64,000 nt of DNA from Phytophthora colocasiae (taxonomy: Eukaryota; Oomycota; Peronosporomycetes; Peronosporales; Peronosporaceae), in NCBI GenBank assembly GCA_018806915.1, contig JAGKQI010000040.1:372001-436000 (forward strand), given 5' to 3'. Positions 20,991 to 31,547 of the stretch are shown here, in pieces. The position numbers were made by a program, and so were the translations under genes. The first letter of the stretch is position 1. Every line of letters begins with the position of its first letter. The notes under the pieces were generated by a model that saw only the letters and a list, made by a program, of their open reading frames with translations, made no database searches and was not told the origin of the DNA.

Positions 20991-21356
20991 TTAAGCGCTA
21001 CTTCCCGCCGAATCGTACACTCCGCGAGATGCGTCCGTATCGTGGATTCCTTTCACTCCTTTAATTGCAGCGAAGCTGAAACCGGAGATACCACCGGCCA
21101 TAAGGAGTACAAAAAGGGCCATCATCTTCTTGGACACCGGTTTAGTTTTGTCAGTCGTATGCATCACCGAATTAATCAGTTTCAACTGCTTATCCAGGTG
21201 CCTCTCTTCATTTTCCAGCTTGCGGCTTCCTCTGAGACTTTGACTCGGTACAGCTTCGTCATTCGTGATGGGGAAAACGTCTGCGGTGCTCGCAAATGTC
21301 GAGCAGCTCAAGGCGAACGTAGCTAGGAGAAGGAAGAGGATGGTTGAGAAGCGCAT
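20991..21356 (-). CDS. Small secreted QSLR-EER effector candidate with a membrane segment
   Basis: An intact frame of 121 codons. Residues 1-23 form a signal peptide (MRFSTILFLLLATFALSCST...). QSLR lies at 39-42, in place of canonical RxLR, and an acidic NEER step at 49-52; that spacing is typical of RxLR effectors. Residues 79-97 form one hydrophobic, Gly-containing segment likely to be a transmembrane helix, followed by a short polar tail. QxLR variants are known in downy mildews and Phytophthora. The expected role is delivery to the host cell and membrane targeting; function is inferred from architecture only. It sits just downstream of the NLP-type pseudogene, convergent to it, in a repeat-rich setting typical for effectors. 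Confidence 0.7.
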   Translation of the reverse strand: MRFSTILFLLLATFALSCSTFASTADVFPITNDEAVPSQSLRGSRKLENEERHLDKQLKLINSVMHTTDKTKPVSKKMMALFVLLMAGGISGFSFAAIKGVKGIHDTDASRGVYDSAGSSA

Positions 21357-21383
21357 AGGAGAAAACTTGGCGTCTTGGGGGTG

Positions 21384-21398
21384 ATTTCACGAATGACC
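21384..21398 (-). promoter_or_regulatory. Initiator-like element upstream of the QSLR effector
   Basis: On the minus strand GGTCATTCGTGAAAT lies 28-42 bp upstream of the ATG and resembles the oomycete initiator (TCATTYY core). It is a weak consensus match. Confidence 0.35.
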
Positions 21399-21707
21399 AC
21401 CCAACCTTCAGTTCATTTTCCAATGGTAAACCGGCACTAGAGATTATGAGGGTTTGCACAAGATGGGGCCTTGACAATTTGAGAACTGTAACTACCTTGT
21501 GACTACCGGTAAAATGCAGGACGTGCTGTGCAGGTTTTCGTGGGATGGTGTCGACTCTTCTTCTTGTTATGAGTCTAGAGCCAGACGGCGTGTGCCCCCT
21601 CTTTCGGCGGTGACCCATGCGGTTCATGGGTGCTGTCGATTATTTGTCGACACGTAGAAACGTAGCTCTGGGCAACTTTTGTGGATCGATGAAGAAGAAT
21701 TTACAGT

Positions 21708-21937
21708 AGTTGATTAACCGTTGTCGGACTTCTCGTTTTGTTAACTAGAATTTATATGAAATCGCCTATCCAATTTGCCATTACGTACGAGGAATCCAAA
21801 TTTGATGTTCAGGAAGGTAGAACTTCAGCAGTAGGGGGTTCGAAACCAAAGGGTTTCAACGACTGCGGCCTCATCAACACCAATATCAACTGCATGCAGG
21901 TACATGTAAATTGACAATGTTTACGGAAGGAACTTAG
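21708..21937 (-). mobile_element. LINE B, 3' portion
   Basis: On the minus strand the last codons and 3' UTR of an L1/Tx1-like LINE are recognisable by similarity to 32595-32440, and they end in GGTTAATCAACT near 21710. At 21925-21937 the sequence GGAAGGAACTTAG matches 52587-52599. LINE A lies between these copies, so this segment and 52587-53085 were one LINE before LINE A inserted. Confidence 0.7.
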
Positions 21938-22088
21938 AAGAAATTAGTTGATTAACAGTTATCGGACTCGTTTTGCTAACTAAGAGCATAAACGACACGG
22001 TAAAAAGATGTTTACCCTGAATCTTTCGTGTTTCCCGTTTTGTTTTTACCGTATCCGTCTTGCTTCCTCACCGGGATCGTGTAGCCCA

Positions 22089-23319
22089 ATGGACGCTCCC
22101 ACCGCAGTGGATGCACAAGCGATCGTTAAACGACTCCTCAAAAAACTCGCAGAGTGCGACGAAGATGAAAGGGAAGACCTACTCGTCCTCCGAGCAGCAG
22201 CCGACATCGTCACCGCAGCGCAACGTGCGCCCAAAGAGCGCAACGAGGAGGATCGCTGCCTGGAAAGCAACCCAATATTGATCGTGACCATGCCGCTGGC
22301 CATGTTCGTCTCATGGCCGACTACTTCACGCCGATTCCAATCTACACAGCGCACAAGTTTCGTCGACGCTTTCGGATGTCCCGCCGCGTGTTTGACCGTC
22401 TCTTGTACGGCGCTGTCGCCCGCGATCGGTACTTCGTGCAGAAGCCTGACGCGACTGGCAAGATGGGGCTATCGCCCTACCAGAAAGTGACAGCGGCACT
22501 TCGAATGTACTGCTACGGTGTAGCGGCCGGCTCTGTCGACGAGTACGTACGTATCGGGGAGTCCACTGCCCAAGAGAGTGCCAACCGGCTATGCAAGGTC
22601 ATCATCGAGGAGTTTGGTGACGATTATCTGCGCCAGCCAACAGAAGCCGACATTGCAAGGCACACACGAATCAACTCACGTCGAGGATTTCCTGGTATGT
22701 TCGGCTCACTTGGCTGCACTCACTGGCTGTGGAAGGACTGCCCCACAGCGTGGCGGGGCATGTTTTAAGATCGCAGTGCAACCTGTGGATATGGCACTCA
22801 TATATCGGGACGGCCGGATCCAACAACGACATTAATATTGTGGATCGATCGCCACTCATCGTGAACTGGCTTCATGGCCATGCACCAGCGCACCAGTTTA
22901 CTGTCAACGCCCACGAGTACGAGACGTGCTACTTGTTGTCCGATGGGATCTACCCTCGGTGGGGCGTGTTTGTGAAGATTATCGCAAACCCATTGACAGA
23001 GAAGAAAAAGTGGTACGCGAAGAAGCAAGAAGCGATCCGAAAGGATGTTGAGCGCTGTTTCGGGGTGCTTCAAGGCCGCTTTGCTATACTCACCACGCCA
23101 GCCCGATCATGGAGTCATTAGCGGCTCTGCGAAACATGGAAGGCCCTGGTCATTCTTCACAACATGATCATCGAGGATGAAGAGTTCTTCAATGAGGATC
23201 CGGATCGTGGATTTGATCCAGTTGTCGTCGCACCGGCGGCGAGAGAGCTCATGGAATTCGACCGCTTGCTGATGGAGATTGCTCGAATGCGGAACGTCAC
23301 CGCCCACACGGCTCTGTAA
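22089..23319 (+). pseudogene. HARBI1/PIF-type transposase (DDE_Tnp_4), broken
   Basis: Start is taken at the ATG at 22089 (MDAPTAVDAQAIVKRLLKK...). A frame change near 22310 leads to the middle part (PIPIYTAHKFRRRFRMSRRVFDRL). The catalytic region shows GSLGCTHWLWKDCPTAWRG, then a lost block of about 12-15 codons near 22768, then WIWHSYIGTAGSNNDINIVDRS, LLSDGIYPRW and KDVERCFGVLQGRFAI. An in-frame TAG (23119-23121) precedes ALVILHNMIIEDEEF and the final stop at 23317-23319. The Asp and Glu of the DDE core lie in the seen blocks, but the breaks make it nonfunctional. Confidence 0.85.
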
Positions 23320-23409
23320 AACGATCTGGTGGAACATTTATGGCAAACAAAGCAGCAGCACGAAGACTTTTTGAACGTCTAGAACGTAATTGAATAGATA
23401 TGCTCAAAA

Positions 23410-23819
23410 TCAACGCGTACATGAATCTCCCACTAGAGCGCTCAGTCCTCCTCCACATTTACCACGTCGCAGGTGTCGATTGAATGATGGCTGAACAACT
23501 TCGATCGTCTCCGTCCTCATTCTCCGAGACTTGAGCGTCTGCAGCTTCCGTTTCCATCTGACGTAGGACCATGGCACGGCGCATTTTGAAGAAGCGCTGC
23601 GCGGTCGGGTCAAGCTTCCCCAACGGAATGGTGAACAGTGCCATGTTGTTGGCATCTTCCATGAGCTTGACGCGCTTTGCACTTGCGCGTGCGGTCTGCA
23701 CCGTTGCCGACGCGATGCGCTTGTAGGTAGTCTCCATGATCGCAGCGTTCATCGCCTCCTCCTTGGCAGCCTAGTTTCCAGTGGGTCGTTTAACTGGTGC
23801 CGCGGATGGTGCTTGGATC
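23410..23819 (-). pseudogene. Harbinger second ORF (Myb/NAM-like), C-terminal part
   Basis: The minus strand reads PVKRPTGN, an in-frame stop, AAKEEAMNAAIMETTYKRIA and a helical Lys/Arg-rich tail ending LGKLDPTAQRFFKMRRA. This is the C-terminal half of the DNA-binding accessory protein of PIF/Harbinger elements. The N-terminal half lies across gypsy copy 1 at 31548-32004. The GAGGC duplication (23820-23824 and 31543-31547) marks the break. Confidence 0.65.
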
Positions 23820-23824
23820 GAGGC

Positions 23825-24227
23825 TGCAGCGGGGCTGCGTAGGTGTGCACGGCACAGAGGAAGTTTAGTCGACTCGTAGAGTCCTGCTTGCAAGGCACTA
23901 GCCTTCGGTTCTATACAAGAACCAACTAGTCCACTAAATACGGGACTCCCACAATCAGTGTCCCTATAATAAAGGAACTAACACTAATTATGTAAAATGC
24001 AAACTGATTTTTATTTATTTTATTGCCCTAATCCTGAATGTAACGGATTTAGTATCTAACATACTAAATCCTAATCAAATGTAATCTGTGGCTCTGAGCT
24101 AACTGCCATCAAATGGCTACATATGTGACGTGTGAGATACGATGTGTCATACACAGATATGTGACGTGTGGTCTGGTTGGTGTATACCACACCAATTGTA
24201 GCCAAGGCGCGCAGCGCCGTGTAACCC
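23825..24227 (-). repeat. 3' LTR of gypsy copy 1
   Basis: It starts TGCAGCGGGG and matches 31133-31542 with a handful of substitutions and a loss of about 10 bp at the inner end (the GTAACCCCGTTACA terminus is shortened). That loss shifts the frame that in copy 2 connects an LTR ATG to the antisense ORF. Confidence 0.85.
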
Positions 24228-24519
24228 TCCTCCACCAAACTGTGGATACGCAGTATCTACAACTGCAGGCATAACTGCCTTGTCAAGGCCTGCCACCGGC
24301 AACTTTCCGATAAAAGAACTCTCCCAACGAGAGAGCGCGTGCGCGCTGGCTCAACGAGCACATTCTCACATTCGCCCCAGCGAGCCCATCGCTCCTCGGG
24401 TGTCCCGTGTTCTGGCTTCTCAGCCTCAGCCCCTCCGCGCTTTCCTGCCTGAGCCCTCGGCTCCTCTCACGCTCTCCGTTTCGGAGTACTTCGCGGCGTC
24501 TCGCCTTCGCTACGGAGCG

Positions 24520-26169
24520 ATGTTCAAGGCCAGCCCGACGTCAAGTGGTAGCGGTGGCTCACCCTTCGAGTACACGACAGCGTCACCGACGCGCGACCCA
24601 CGTCGCTCTCCTACGGAGGAAGGCGAGGTCGAAGTGGACTACGAGGAGTCCGAACAGGGCGATGCCCATGCGTCTCCCGCTCCTGCGAGCCCTCCGACGA
24701 CTCGATCTGAGCTGCGCTCTCCACGTGATCCGCGTCGGTACTCAATTCCTCGGCAGCTGCGGCAGCCCAATCCGTTCCCGGAGGGACCTTCGAGCCTCGT
24801 GCTCAACGCGTTGCGCAACGCACCACCACTTCCTGCTCGCGATGAGCCAGAGTCACTCAAGGGCGTCGAAGACGCGATCACCAACCCTCTGGATGAGGCA
24901 CAGGAGGCTTCCATGAGCGGTGCTCCAGAGTCACGTCGACCGGTCCAACGGGACATCGTGGGGACTTTGTCGCGGCGCGACTACGGCTTCGAGCCTCGTG
25001 ACCCTGCCGAGCAGGTGAAGCAGTTGATGGCGCAGCCAAACCTGCATGGTTACGCCATAGGCGATCCTCCACGTACGGTGGCTGAGACTCAGCAGCGACA
25101 GGGGCTCCATGAGCGTTTCTTGACCCCGCAGGTGTGCACACTCGCCGAGTATCGGCAACGCTTAGATAAGCAACGACGACGGGAGTCTGTGCCTCAGATG
25201 AGGACTTATCCACTCCTGCTCCAAACGGGAGAGACCACCCGGGACTACATGGTCCATGTGGCCACCTGGGCCGAGGCTTCACGGAAGCTCGCGTCGTTTG
25301 ACCGGCTCATGGAGAGCTGCGCCGAGGTGGACGTCCGCCTCGCTCGAGGTCTACTCTTCCAGTACGCGAAGACACGCGTGCGGCCCGGCCGCTTTCCTCG
25401 TCACACGACGGCAGTGGCTCCCGCCTCTCAGGCCACTATCCCTGCTTGGCAGGATGCTCCTTCAGTCTCCGAGGGAGACTCGCTGGCTGTGCCAGCCACG
25501 GACCAGAGCCTGAGCTCGGCTGCTAGTCCGTCAGCTTCTCACACGAGTGGTGAGAAGCGGGTGTCGACCGAGTGGTCGACCTCGAGCCCTTCGGGCGCCC
25601 CCGATCTTCGCGATCAAAAGCGTCCACGACGTCAGGGCAGTCCTGCCTCAGGGGCCCTTCAAACTCCCACGAGTTTTGGGAATGAGGATATCCACGCCAC
25701 TTCACCAGATACTGGTTTTGACTACGGTGGCGACGCCGCGCCATCAGGCGCTCCACGTGGTAGTGGGGAGTCCCCTGCTCATCGAGCAACGGCGGAGGAG
25801 GCCGATTCGCTGCGGAACGCAATACTCGACGAGTGTGATGAGCGCTATTTGTCGCGGCGCGCTTGGTATCAACTCGATCACTCGATCGGTACTCTCCAGA
25901 GTCAGACTCAGTCTCTTCAGGGGAACCTGGAGAGCGTTTGGCATTCGCATGCCCGTCTCGCTCATGACATAGAGGAGGTTGAAAGCCGGGTGGCTTGGCT
26001 CGAAGGTCCTCAGTCCTTGACTGCTCGCCTGCACCAGCAGGAGCTTCAGCTCGCTGAGCTGCGGGGTCAGGTGACGTTGCTGCTGCAGATGACGCAGCCT
26101 GGGCGCGTGTCGTCGGCGCCAGCGCTCACCCCCGCGGGGTCCCGATATGGCTTGAGCAAGCCGACGTAG
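24520..26169 (+). CDS. Antisense ORF of gypsy copy 1, intact
   Basis: The frame is open from 24280 (no ATG) to the stop at 26167-26169; the first in-frame ATG is 24520, giving 549 residues. The protein is rich in Pro, Ser, Arg and Glu in its first third (SPTRDPRRSPTEEGEVEVDY), has a mixed middle (RDYGFEPRDPAEQVKQLM, then LAEYRQRLDKQRRRES) and a Leu/Gln-rich C-terminal segment with heptad spacing (LTARLHQQELQLAELRGQVT) that should form a coiled coil. It runs against gag-pol: the 3' half overlaps the integrase-chromodomain linker, while the 5' half (24280-25520) lies beyond pol, where nothing sense is encoded. Copies 2 and 3 hold the same ORF with frame changes, and a diverged relative lies at 62872-64000. 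I recognise no known family. A DNA- or RNA-binding or Gag-associating accessory factor is a guess. Confidence 0.6.
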   Translation: MFKASPTSSGSGGSPFEYTTASPTRDPRRSPTEEGEVEVDYEESEQGDAHASPAPASPPTTRSELRSPRDPRRYSIPRQLRQPNPFPEGPSSLVLNALRNAPPLPARDEPESLKGVEDAITNPLDEAQEASMSGAPESRRPVQRDIVGTLSRRDYGFEPRDPAEQVKQLMAQPNLHGYAIGDPPRTVAETQQRQGLHERFLTPQVCTLAEYRQRLDKQRRRESVPQMRTYPLLLQTGETTRDYMVHVATWAEASRKLASFDRLMESCAEVDVRLARGLLFQYAKTRVRPGRFPRHTTAVAPASQATIPAWQDAPSVSEGDSLAVPATDQSLSSAASPSASHTSGEKRVSTEWSTSSPSGAPDLRDQKRPRRQGSPASGALQTPTSFGNEDIHATSPDTGFDYGGDAAPSGAPRGSGESPAHRATAEEADSLRNAILDECDERYLSRRAWYQLDHSIGTLQSQTQSLQGNLESVWHSHARLAHDIEEVESRVAWLEGPQSLTARLHQQELQLAELRGQVTLLLQMTQPGRVSSAPALTPAGSRYGLSKPT

Positions 26170-29100
26170 AACACCGGGTGTGTTCGCATCCGCTTTGGCA
26201 AGTCAAGCGTGTATGCCAGGCCCTTCTTGGCCACGACCGTAAATGGTCCGATGAAACGCGGACGCAATTTCGTCTTAAAGACACTCGACACTGCATGTGT
26301 AGGTAGGTTCTTAGCGTTTAATAAAACCTGGTCACCGACCTTAAATTCCCATACATTGCCTCTGCCTTTTGCATCAGCCTGTTCTTTCTGAATGTCTTGG
26401 CTTTCGGCCATCGCGTCACGCACACGGCGTAATACGCTCAATCTCACCGAGAGGAAGTCATCGACTTGTTTACGCACAGCAGAAGGGCTGATATCAGCAA
26501 GCTCGGAGTCGAGCGACGGCACAGCCTCTCCCCCACTAAGCCCAAGGCTACCGCGAGGCGGAGTGAGCGGGACGCGCGGATGCGCAAGGCCGTTCACGTA
26601 GAACGGGGTGAAGCCTGTCGAGGCATGCACCGCATTGTTCATGGAGAACTCAACGAGAGGGAGCATAGCGCTCCAACGCTTCGGCGTTTCAGCGCATACG
26701 CTGCGGAGGATGTCCTCCAGGACGCGGTTCACGCGTTCAGTCTGACCGTCGGTCTGCGGATGGTCCGCCGTGGACATGTCCAGTCGAGTGCCAAGCACCT
26801 TGAAGACGGACGTCCAGAAGTGACCCGTGAAACGGGGATCTCGATCCGAGACAATGGTCTCAGGCAGCCCATGCTGGCGGAAGACCCGATCGATGAAGAT
26901 CGTCGCTGTACCAGCGCCATCGACGGTGTCCGGCACAGCCGCTAGGTGAGCCATCTTGCTCAAACGGTCAACAAAGACCACAACGCCCGTGTTGCCTGTC
27001 GTATCCTTCGGCAGGCCAAACACGAAGTCCATACTCATGGACTGCCAACACCCAGAGGGTACAGGCAAGCTCGCCAAAGGCGCTGCCGCATGCGGCGAGG
27101 GTTTAACCCGCTGACACGTCTCGCACGTGTGCACATATGTGCTGACCCACTTGTACATCTTCGGCCACCAGTACATGGAGCTCACCGAGCCGTACGTCTT
27201 CTCGCGACCGAGGTGGCCGCCTGTGGGTGTGTCATGGGCCTCGTAGAGGATACGGTACTTCAGACCCTCGTCGTGAGGAACCACCACACGTGGTGGGTCA
27301 TCCTGACCCGTGCTGTAGTACAGCAGACCGCCTTCCAGGCTGTAGCGTTGGAGTCTCGCCTTTAGGCGTCGTGACAGAGTCACCTTTGAGTCTTTAAACT
27401 CATCGCTCCCTAGAGCTTGGAGCAGCGCGACACAAGAGTCGTCCTGAGCGTACGCTGCTCGAACCATGTCCGTCACGGACGACGTCACCGAGGTGACATG
27501 AGATAACTCATAGTCCGGGCGACGTGATAACGCGTCAGCGAGGACGTTCTGCCTTCCAGGCTTGTACTTCACCTCGAAGTTATACTCCGCAAAGAAGGAG
27601 AGCCATCGGGCCATCCTCTGCGAGAGATGAGGCGACTGCGTCGCTGTGCGTAGTGACGCATGATCCGTGTAGATCACAAACGGCTTGGAGCCGAGCAGGT
27701 GAACCCTGAATTTGACGAGAGCGTACTTCATCGCAAGTAGCTCCTTGTCATGAACTGGATAGTTCTTCTCAGCAGCCTTGAGCTGCCGAGACTCAAACGC
27801 AATGACGCGTTCGCGCCCTTCGGCGTCCGCTTGTAGCAAAGCACTGCCGATGGCAAAGTCCGAGGCGTCACAAACGACGATGAACGGACGATCGGGGTCT
27901 GGCAACGCCAGTATCGGTGCCTGAAGCAGGCTATCCTTGATACGAGTGAACCCACTCTCGTGCTCAGCACGCCATACCCATTCGGCGTCCTTCTTAAGGA
28001 GATCCGACAGTGGCCGAGCCAACTCAGCGTAGTTCTCGCTATACTTGTGCAAGTAGTTGGCCAAGCCAAGCCACTTACGCAAGTCCTTCTGGTTCAAGGG
28101 AACCGGCCAGTCCACAATGGCCTTGACCTTTGCTGGATCAGCACGAAGGCCAAGCTTCCCAATGAAGCACCCTAGGAAGGGGATTTCTTCCGCGCCAAAG
28201 ACGCACTTGTCTGCGTTGGCGTACAATTTGTTCGTGCGCATGCACTCGAGCACAGCTCTCATGTGTTCCACGTGCACCTCAACGTCAGTCTTGCCGTGTT
28301 CGGCCTGACTGTGGACGAACACGTCGTCAACGTACGTCTGTGCGAATGCCCGCAGGGGCCTAAACAGTTCCGTCACTAGACGATTGAATGTTGCAGGCGC
28401 ATTCGACAGCCCTTGGGGCATGACGAGCCACTCCCAGAGCATACCGCTCGGGGTGCGCACCGCTGTAAGCGGAATATCACTGGCTCGCATGAGCAGCTGA
28501 TAGTACCCATCGACTAAGTCGAGCGCACTGTACAGAAGAACGTCCTTCCTAGGAATCGGCGTCAGCGTTGAGCTTGTTAAAAGCGTGAATGATACGCCAC
28601 TTGCCGTTCGGCTTTCTGACACAGAACGTTGGCGCGGAGTGCGGAGACTTGCTCTCGCGTACGAGACCCGCCGCGTGCTTCGCACGGAAGAAGGCGTCAA
28701 TGACGTCGCATTGCTCTTTAGGAAGAGGCCACTGCCGGGTCACGCAGTATTTAGTCCCGGGAACTAAGTCGATCTCATGACGAACACCTCGGTCAGGAGG
28801 CAGGCCACTCGGTGGTTCCTTCGAGACAACGTCTCCATATTCCTTCAACAAGGAGTAGAAGGGATCCGAGGGATTCTTGAGGATCTCCGATCCACTCCTG
28901 GCGTTCAACGCCTTCTTGACTTCGGCCAAGACGGACTCGTCAACGAGGGACGATGAGTTCAACTCCTCCTCAGGTCGAACGATGACCACCTCGGCGAGTT
29001 CGCCAGCCTTCAAAGCATCGCCAAAGTCGGCGAAGGACATCTCCTCTAGCTCAAGGAGCTTGTCAACACTTGGCAAGTCGTCCAGCAGGACACTGCCTTC

Positions 29101-30066
29101 GGCACTGCCGTCCACTCCATCAACCAGAGTGTATAGCTGCCCACAGCCCTCCGGTGCGTCGGCACTTGACGTCACGGATGACTCAGACGCAGAGCGTCTC
29201 GCCCGAAGGGCCTTACGACGTCTTCGCCTAGCCGAAGAACGTCTACTCGACGGAGTACGTGCCGTCGCACAAGTTTTGGCCACACTAGGCCCAGTGTCGG
29301 AGACACTCAGCGGAGTACGTGCCGCTGCACAATCAATGACCGTAGCTGGTCTAATGTCAGAGACATTCAGCGATCGACTTGGTCCACGACCAGCATCGCC
29401 CGGCGGAGTACGTGCCGCTCCACAGGGATTACGTGGGTTCTGCCCACACGTTGACTCACTGTCAACCAGCGCTACGCGCTCAACAGGACTGCGGTCCTCG
29501 CAATCGGTGCTGTCCACTAACTCGGACACACCGACTTCCAGCATCATAGCCGACTCGGCTCGATGCTCGCGCCAATAGCGCTTCTGCTTCCTAGCAGAGG
29601 TGGGTTCATGACTCGCCAAAGCTCCACTAGGAGAGAAGTGCGTAGCACCTAAGGTCTTCGACCTCCAATCAATCCATGGCTCGTGGAGCTTCAGCCACGC
29701 CATACCAAGGATGAGGTCGTACCTCGAATCCAGGTCCAAGACCAAGCAGCGTTCTACGCTGTCGAAGTCCAAGAACTTCAGCCGTAGGTCCATGGGGACC
29801 TTGGCTGCCGTGACACGGACGCCCGTCGCTAGACGGACAGTGACGGTGTCACCTCTTCGCGCTCGAAGCGCCTCAGCATATTGCTGACTACCCTCAACGG
29901 TGGAGCGTCTGACATAGTTGCCAGACGCTCCCGAATCGATCAACACGATCCACGGCTTCTCGAAGCCCTTCACGTCCACATGGACGAGCAAGCCCTGCTT
30001 GCTCACACGTCCCGTGTTCAAGAGCACGGAGCTCTTAGGGGCTGAGCCCCAGTGCCTCTCACGCAC
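25523..30066 (-). pseudogene. Gypsy copy 1 pol: protease, RT, RNase H, integrase, chromodomain
   Basis: The frame 30066-28549 (505 residues) has the retropepsin site IVLIDSGASGNYV, a Ser/Arg-rich linker with short repeats (ARTPLSVSDTGP type) and the RT fingers (PTFCVRKPNGKWRI). A frame change at a 17-bp deletion near 28565 leads to the frame running to 26067: LVDGYYQLLM, MPQGLSNAPATFNRL, YVDDVFVHS, RNase H (VVCDASDFAIGSALL, IYTDHASLR), integrase HHCC (HLGREKTYGS to CETCQRV) and DDE (MDFVFGLPK, VSDRDPRF, GQTERVNRV). A last frame change near 26110 separates the chromodomain (YHVERLMARR, NQYLVKWRGYPHSQNSWE), ending near 25523. Confidence 0.9.
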
Positions 30067-30104
30067 TGCAGAACTCAGTTCTTCCCCAGTAGACCGCCCC
30101 GCGT

Positions 30105-31075
30105 CTACTGGGAGCCGTCGTTTCCCTGGGCAGAGCCCAAAGCGGGGCCCGCGGCAGGGTTGCGGCCATTCTGGCCGGCGCGCTCTTTGCGCAGAGGGCA
30201 GTTGGGCCTCAGATGTGTGGGACTACCACACGTGTAGCACCGGCGGGTGCTCATACGCTGCACCGCAGCTCGTAGCTCGGCTACTTCATCTTCAGCATAG
30301 CTGAGGTCCATCGGCTCGAGTCCCCCGGACCCTGTGCTGTTAGCACCGACCCTCGACAACTTAAAGTTGTGTTCGGCATTCAGTGCCACGCTGACAGCGT
30401 CCTCGAAGGTGCGAGGATTCTGACGGAATGCCTCCGTCCTGGCCACGCCAGCTCGTAAACCTTCCATGAAGATGGTCACGGTGACCACCTCAGGTAGAGG
30501 ATCGGCAGCCATGCCGGCAATGAGCGTGCGCAGCTCTTGGACATAGTCCACCAGGTCCTTCTTGCCCTGTCGGCAAGCAAGGAAGCGTGACCGCACGCGA
30601 TACGCCTGGTTAGGTGGAGCAAACACTTGCGTAAGCTTGGCCTTAAGCTCACCCCAAGTGGGGAAGGCCATTTCTACCGACGTCCCAGACGTCAAGGCCC
30701 ATTCTCGTGCTCGACCTTCGAGCTTAGAGATGGCGAACGCCACGCGTTGGCCTTCCAACTGGAGCATAGCGGCCCCCATGGCCATTTCGACCTCTCGGGT
30801 CCACAATAGGAGGTTCTCTCCTTCGTGCCCGTGAAAGGTCTTCACGCTGAGCGTGACGGGCTTAGCTCTCGGAGCGGGGTTAACCCCTTTTACATTCCTT
30901 TGGATGTGCTCAACGAGAGCGTTTTCGTACGAGGCAAATGCCTCCAGGCGCGCGTTGACGGCCTCCGGCCCTTGAGACCAAGGTGCGCCATACCTTCAGG
31001 GCCCAGCAAGGACGTAAGCTTGTTAAGCGTGTCCCGCTGACTCGGAGTCAAGTGAGCGTATGCTTCTGGCTCCAT
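30105..31075 (-). pseudogene. Gypsy copy 1 gag
   Basis: ATG at 31075 opens MEPEAYAHLTPSQRDTLNKL, which runs out of frame near 30970 at a position identical to copy 3. The -1 frame continues [20 protein letters not shown] and the Retrotrans_gag region ([38 protein letters not shown]), then a CCHC knuckle [14 protein letters not shown], ending in TAG at 30105. Downstream pol follows after a short frame-broken gap; in copy 3 the same junction is a single in-frame TAG. Confidence 0.85.
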
Positions 31076-31132
31076 TCTGACAGAGAAACAGTCTTCAACT
31101 CAGGAGTTGGATTGACTACAAGTGCTACCAGA

Positions 31133-31542
31133 TGCAGCGGGACTGCGTAGGTGTGCACGGCACAGAGGAAGTTTGGTTGACTCGTAGAGTCCTGCTTGCA
31201 AGGCACTAGCCTTCGGTTCTATACAAGAACCAAGTAGTCCACTAAATACGGGACTCTCACAATCAGTGTCCCTATAATAAAGGAACTAACACTAATTATG
31301 TAAAATGCAAACTGATTTTTATTTATTTTATTGCCCTAATCCTGAATGTAACGGATTTAGTATCTAACATACTAAATCCTAATCAAATGTAATCTGTGGC
31401 TCTGAGCTAACTGCCATCAAATGGCTACATATGTGACGTGTGAGATACGATGTGTCATACACAGATATGTGACGTGTGGCCTGGTTGGTGTATACCACAC
31501 CAACTGTAGCCAAGGCGCGCAGCGCCGTGTAACCCCGTTACA
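31133..31542 (-). repeat. 5' LTR of gypsy copy 1
   Basis: 410 bp, ends TGCAGC and GTTACA on the plus strand. It holds a hairpin (31353-31379), AATAAA-type signals on the minus strand and two copies of TATGTGACGTGTG near 31430 and 31465. The outer terminus TGTAACGGGGTTACA (minus) is itself a short palindrome. Confidence 0.9.
31353..31379. repeat. LTR hairpin
   Basis: A perfect 10-bp stem, GGATTTAGTA and TACTAAATCC, with a 7-base loop, present in every LTR of gypsy copies 1-3. It lies next to the poly(A)-like AATAAA run, so a role in 3' end formation or RNA structure is possible. Confidence 0.6.
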
Positions 31543-31547
31543 GAGGC

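Larger units (their letters stand above)
23825..31542 (-). mobile_element. Chromodomain Ty3/gypsy copy 1
   Basis: A complete 7.7-kb element flanked by GAGGC (23820-23824 and 31543-31547). The 5' LTR is 31133-31542 and the 3' LTR 23825-24227. Minus-strand gag and pol run from about 31075 to 25523. A G-rich polypurine tract lies next to the 3' LTR, and a primer-binding site candidate starting TGG lies two bases inside the 5' LTR. A long plus-strand antisense ORF fills the 3' end. Pol carries a 17-bp and a 24-bp deletion in RT that are shared with copy 3 and absent from copy 2. Confidence 0.93.

Noticed and set aside
26466..27365. Plus-strand frames of 139-159 codons opposite integrase, present in three copies
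   Set aside because: They are exact shadows of the integrase frame and share its conservation; no start context or independent segment.
28877..29578. Plus-strand frame of 233 codons opposite the gypsy protease-RT linker, repeated in copies 2 and 3
   Set aside because: It lies wholly antisense to a constrained Ser/Arg-rich pol frame, so its openness follows from the sense codon bias. Unlike the 3' antisense ORF it has no part outside pol.
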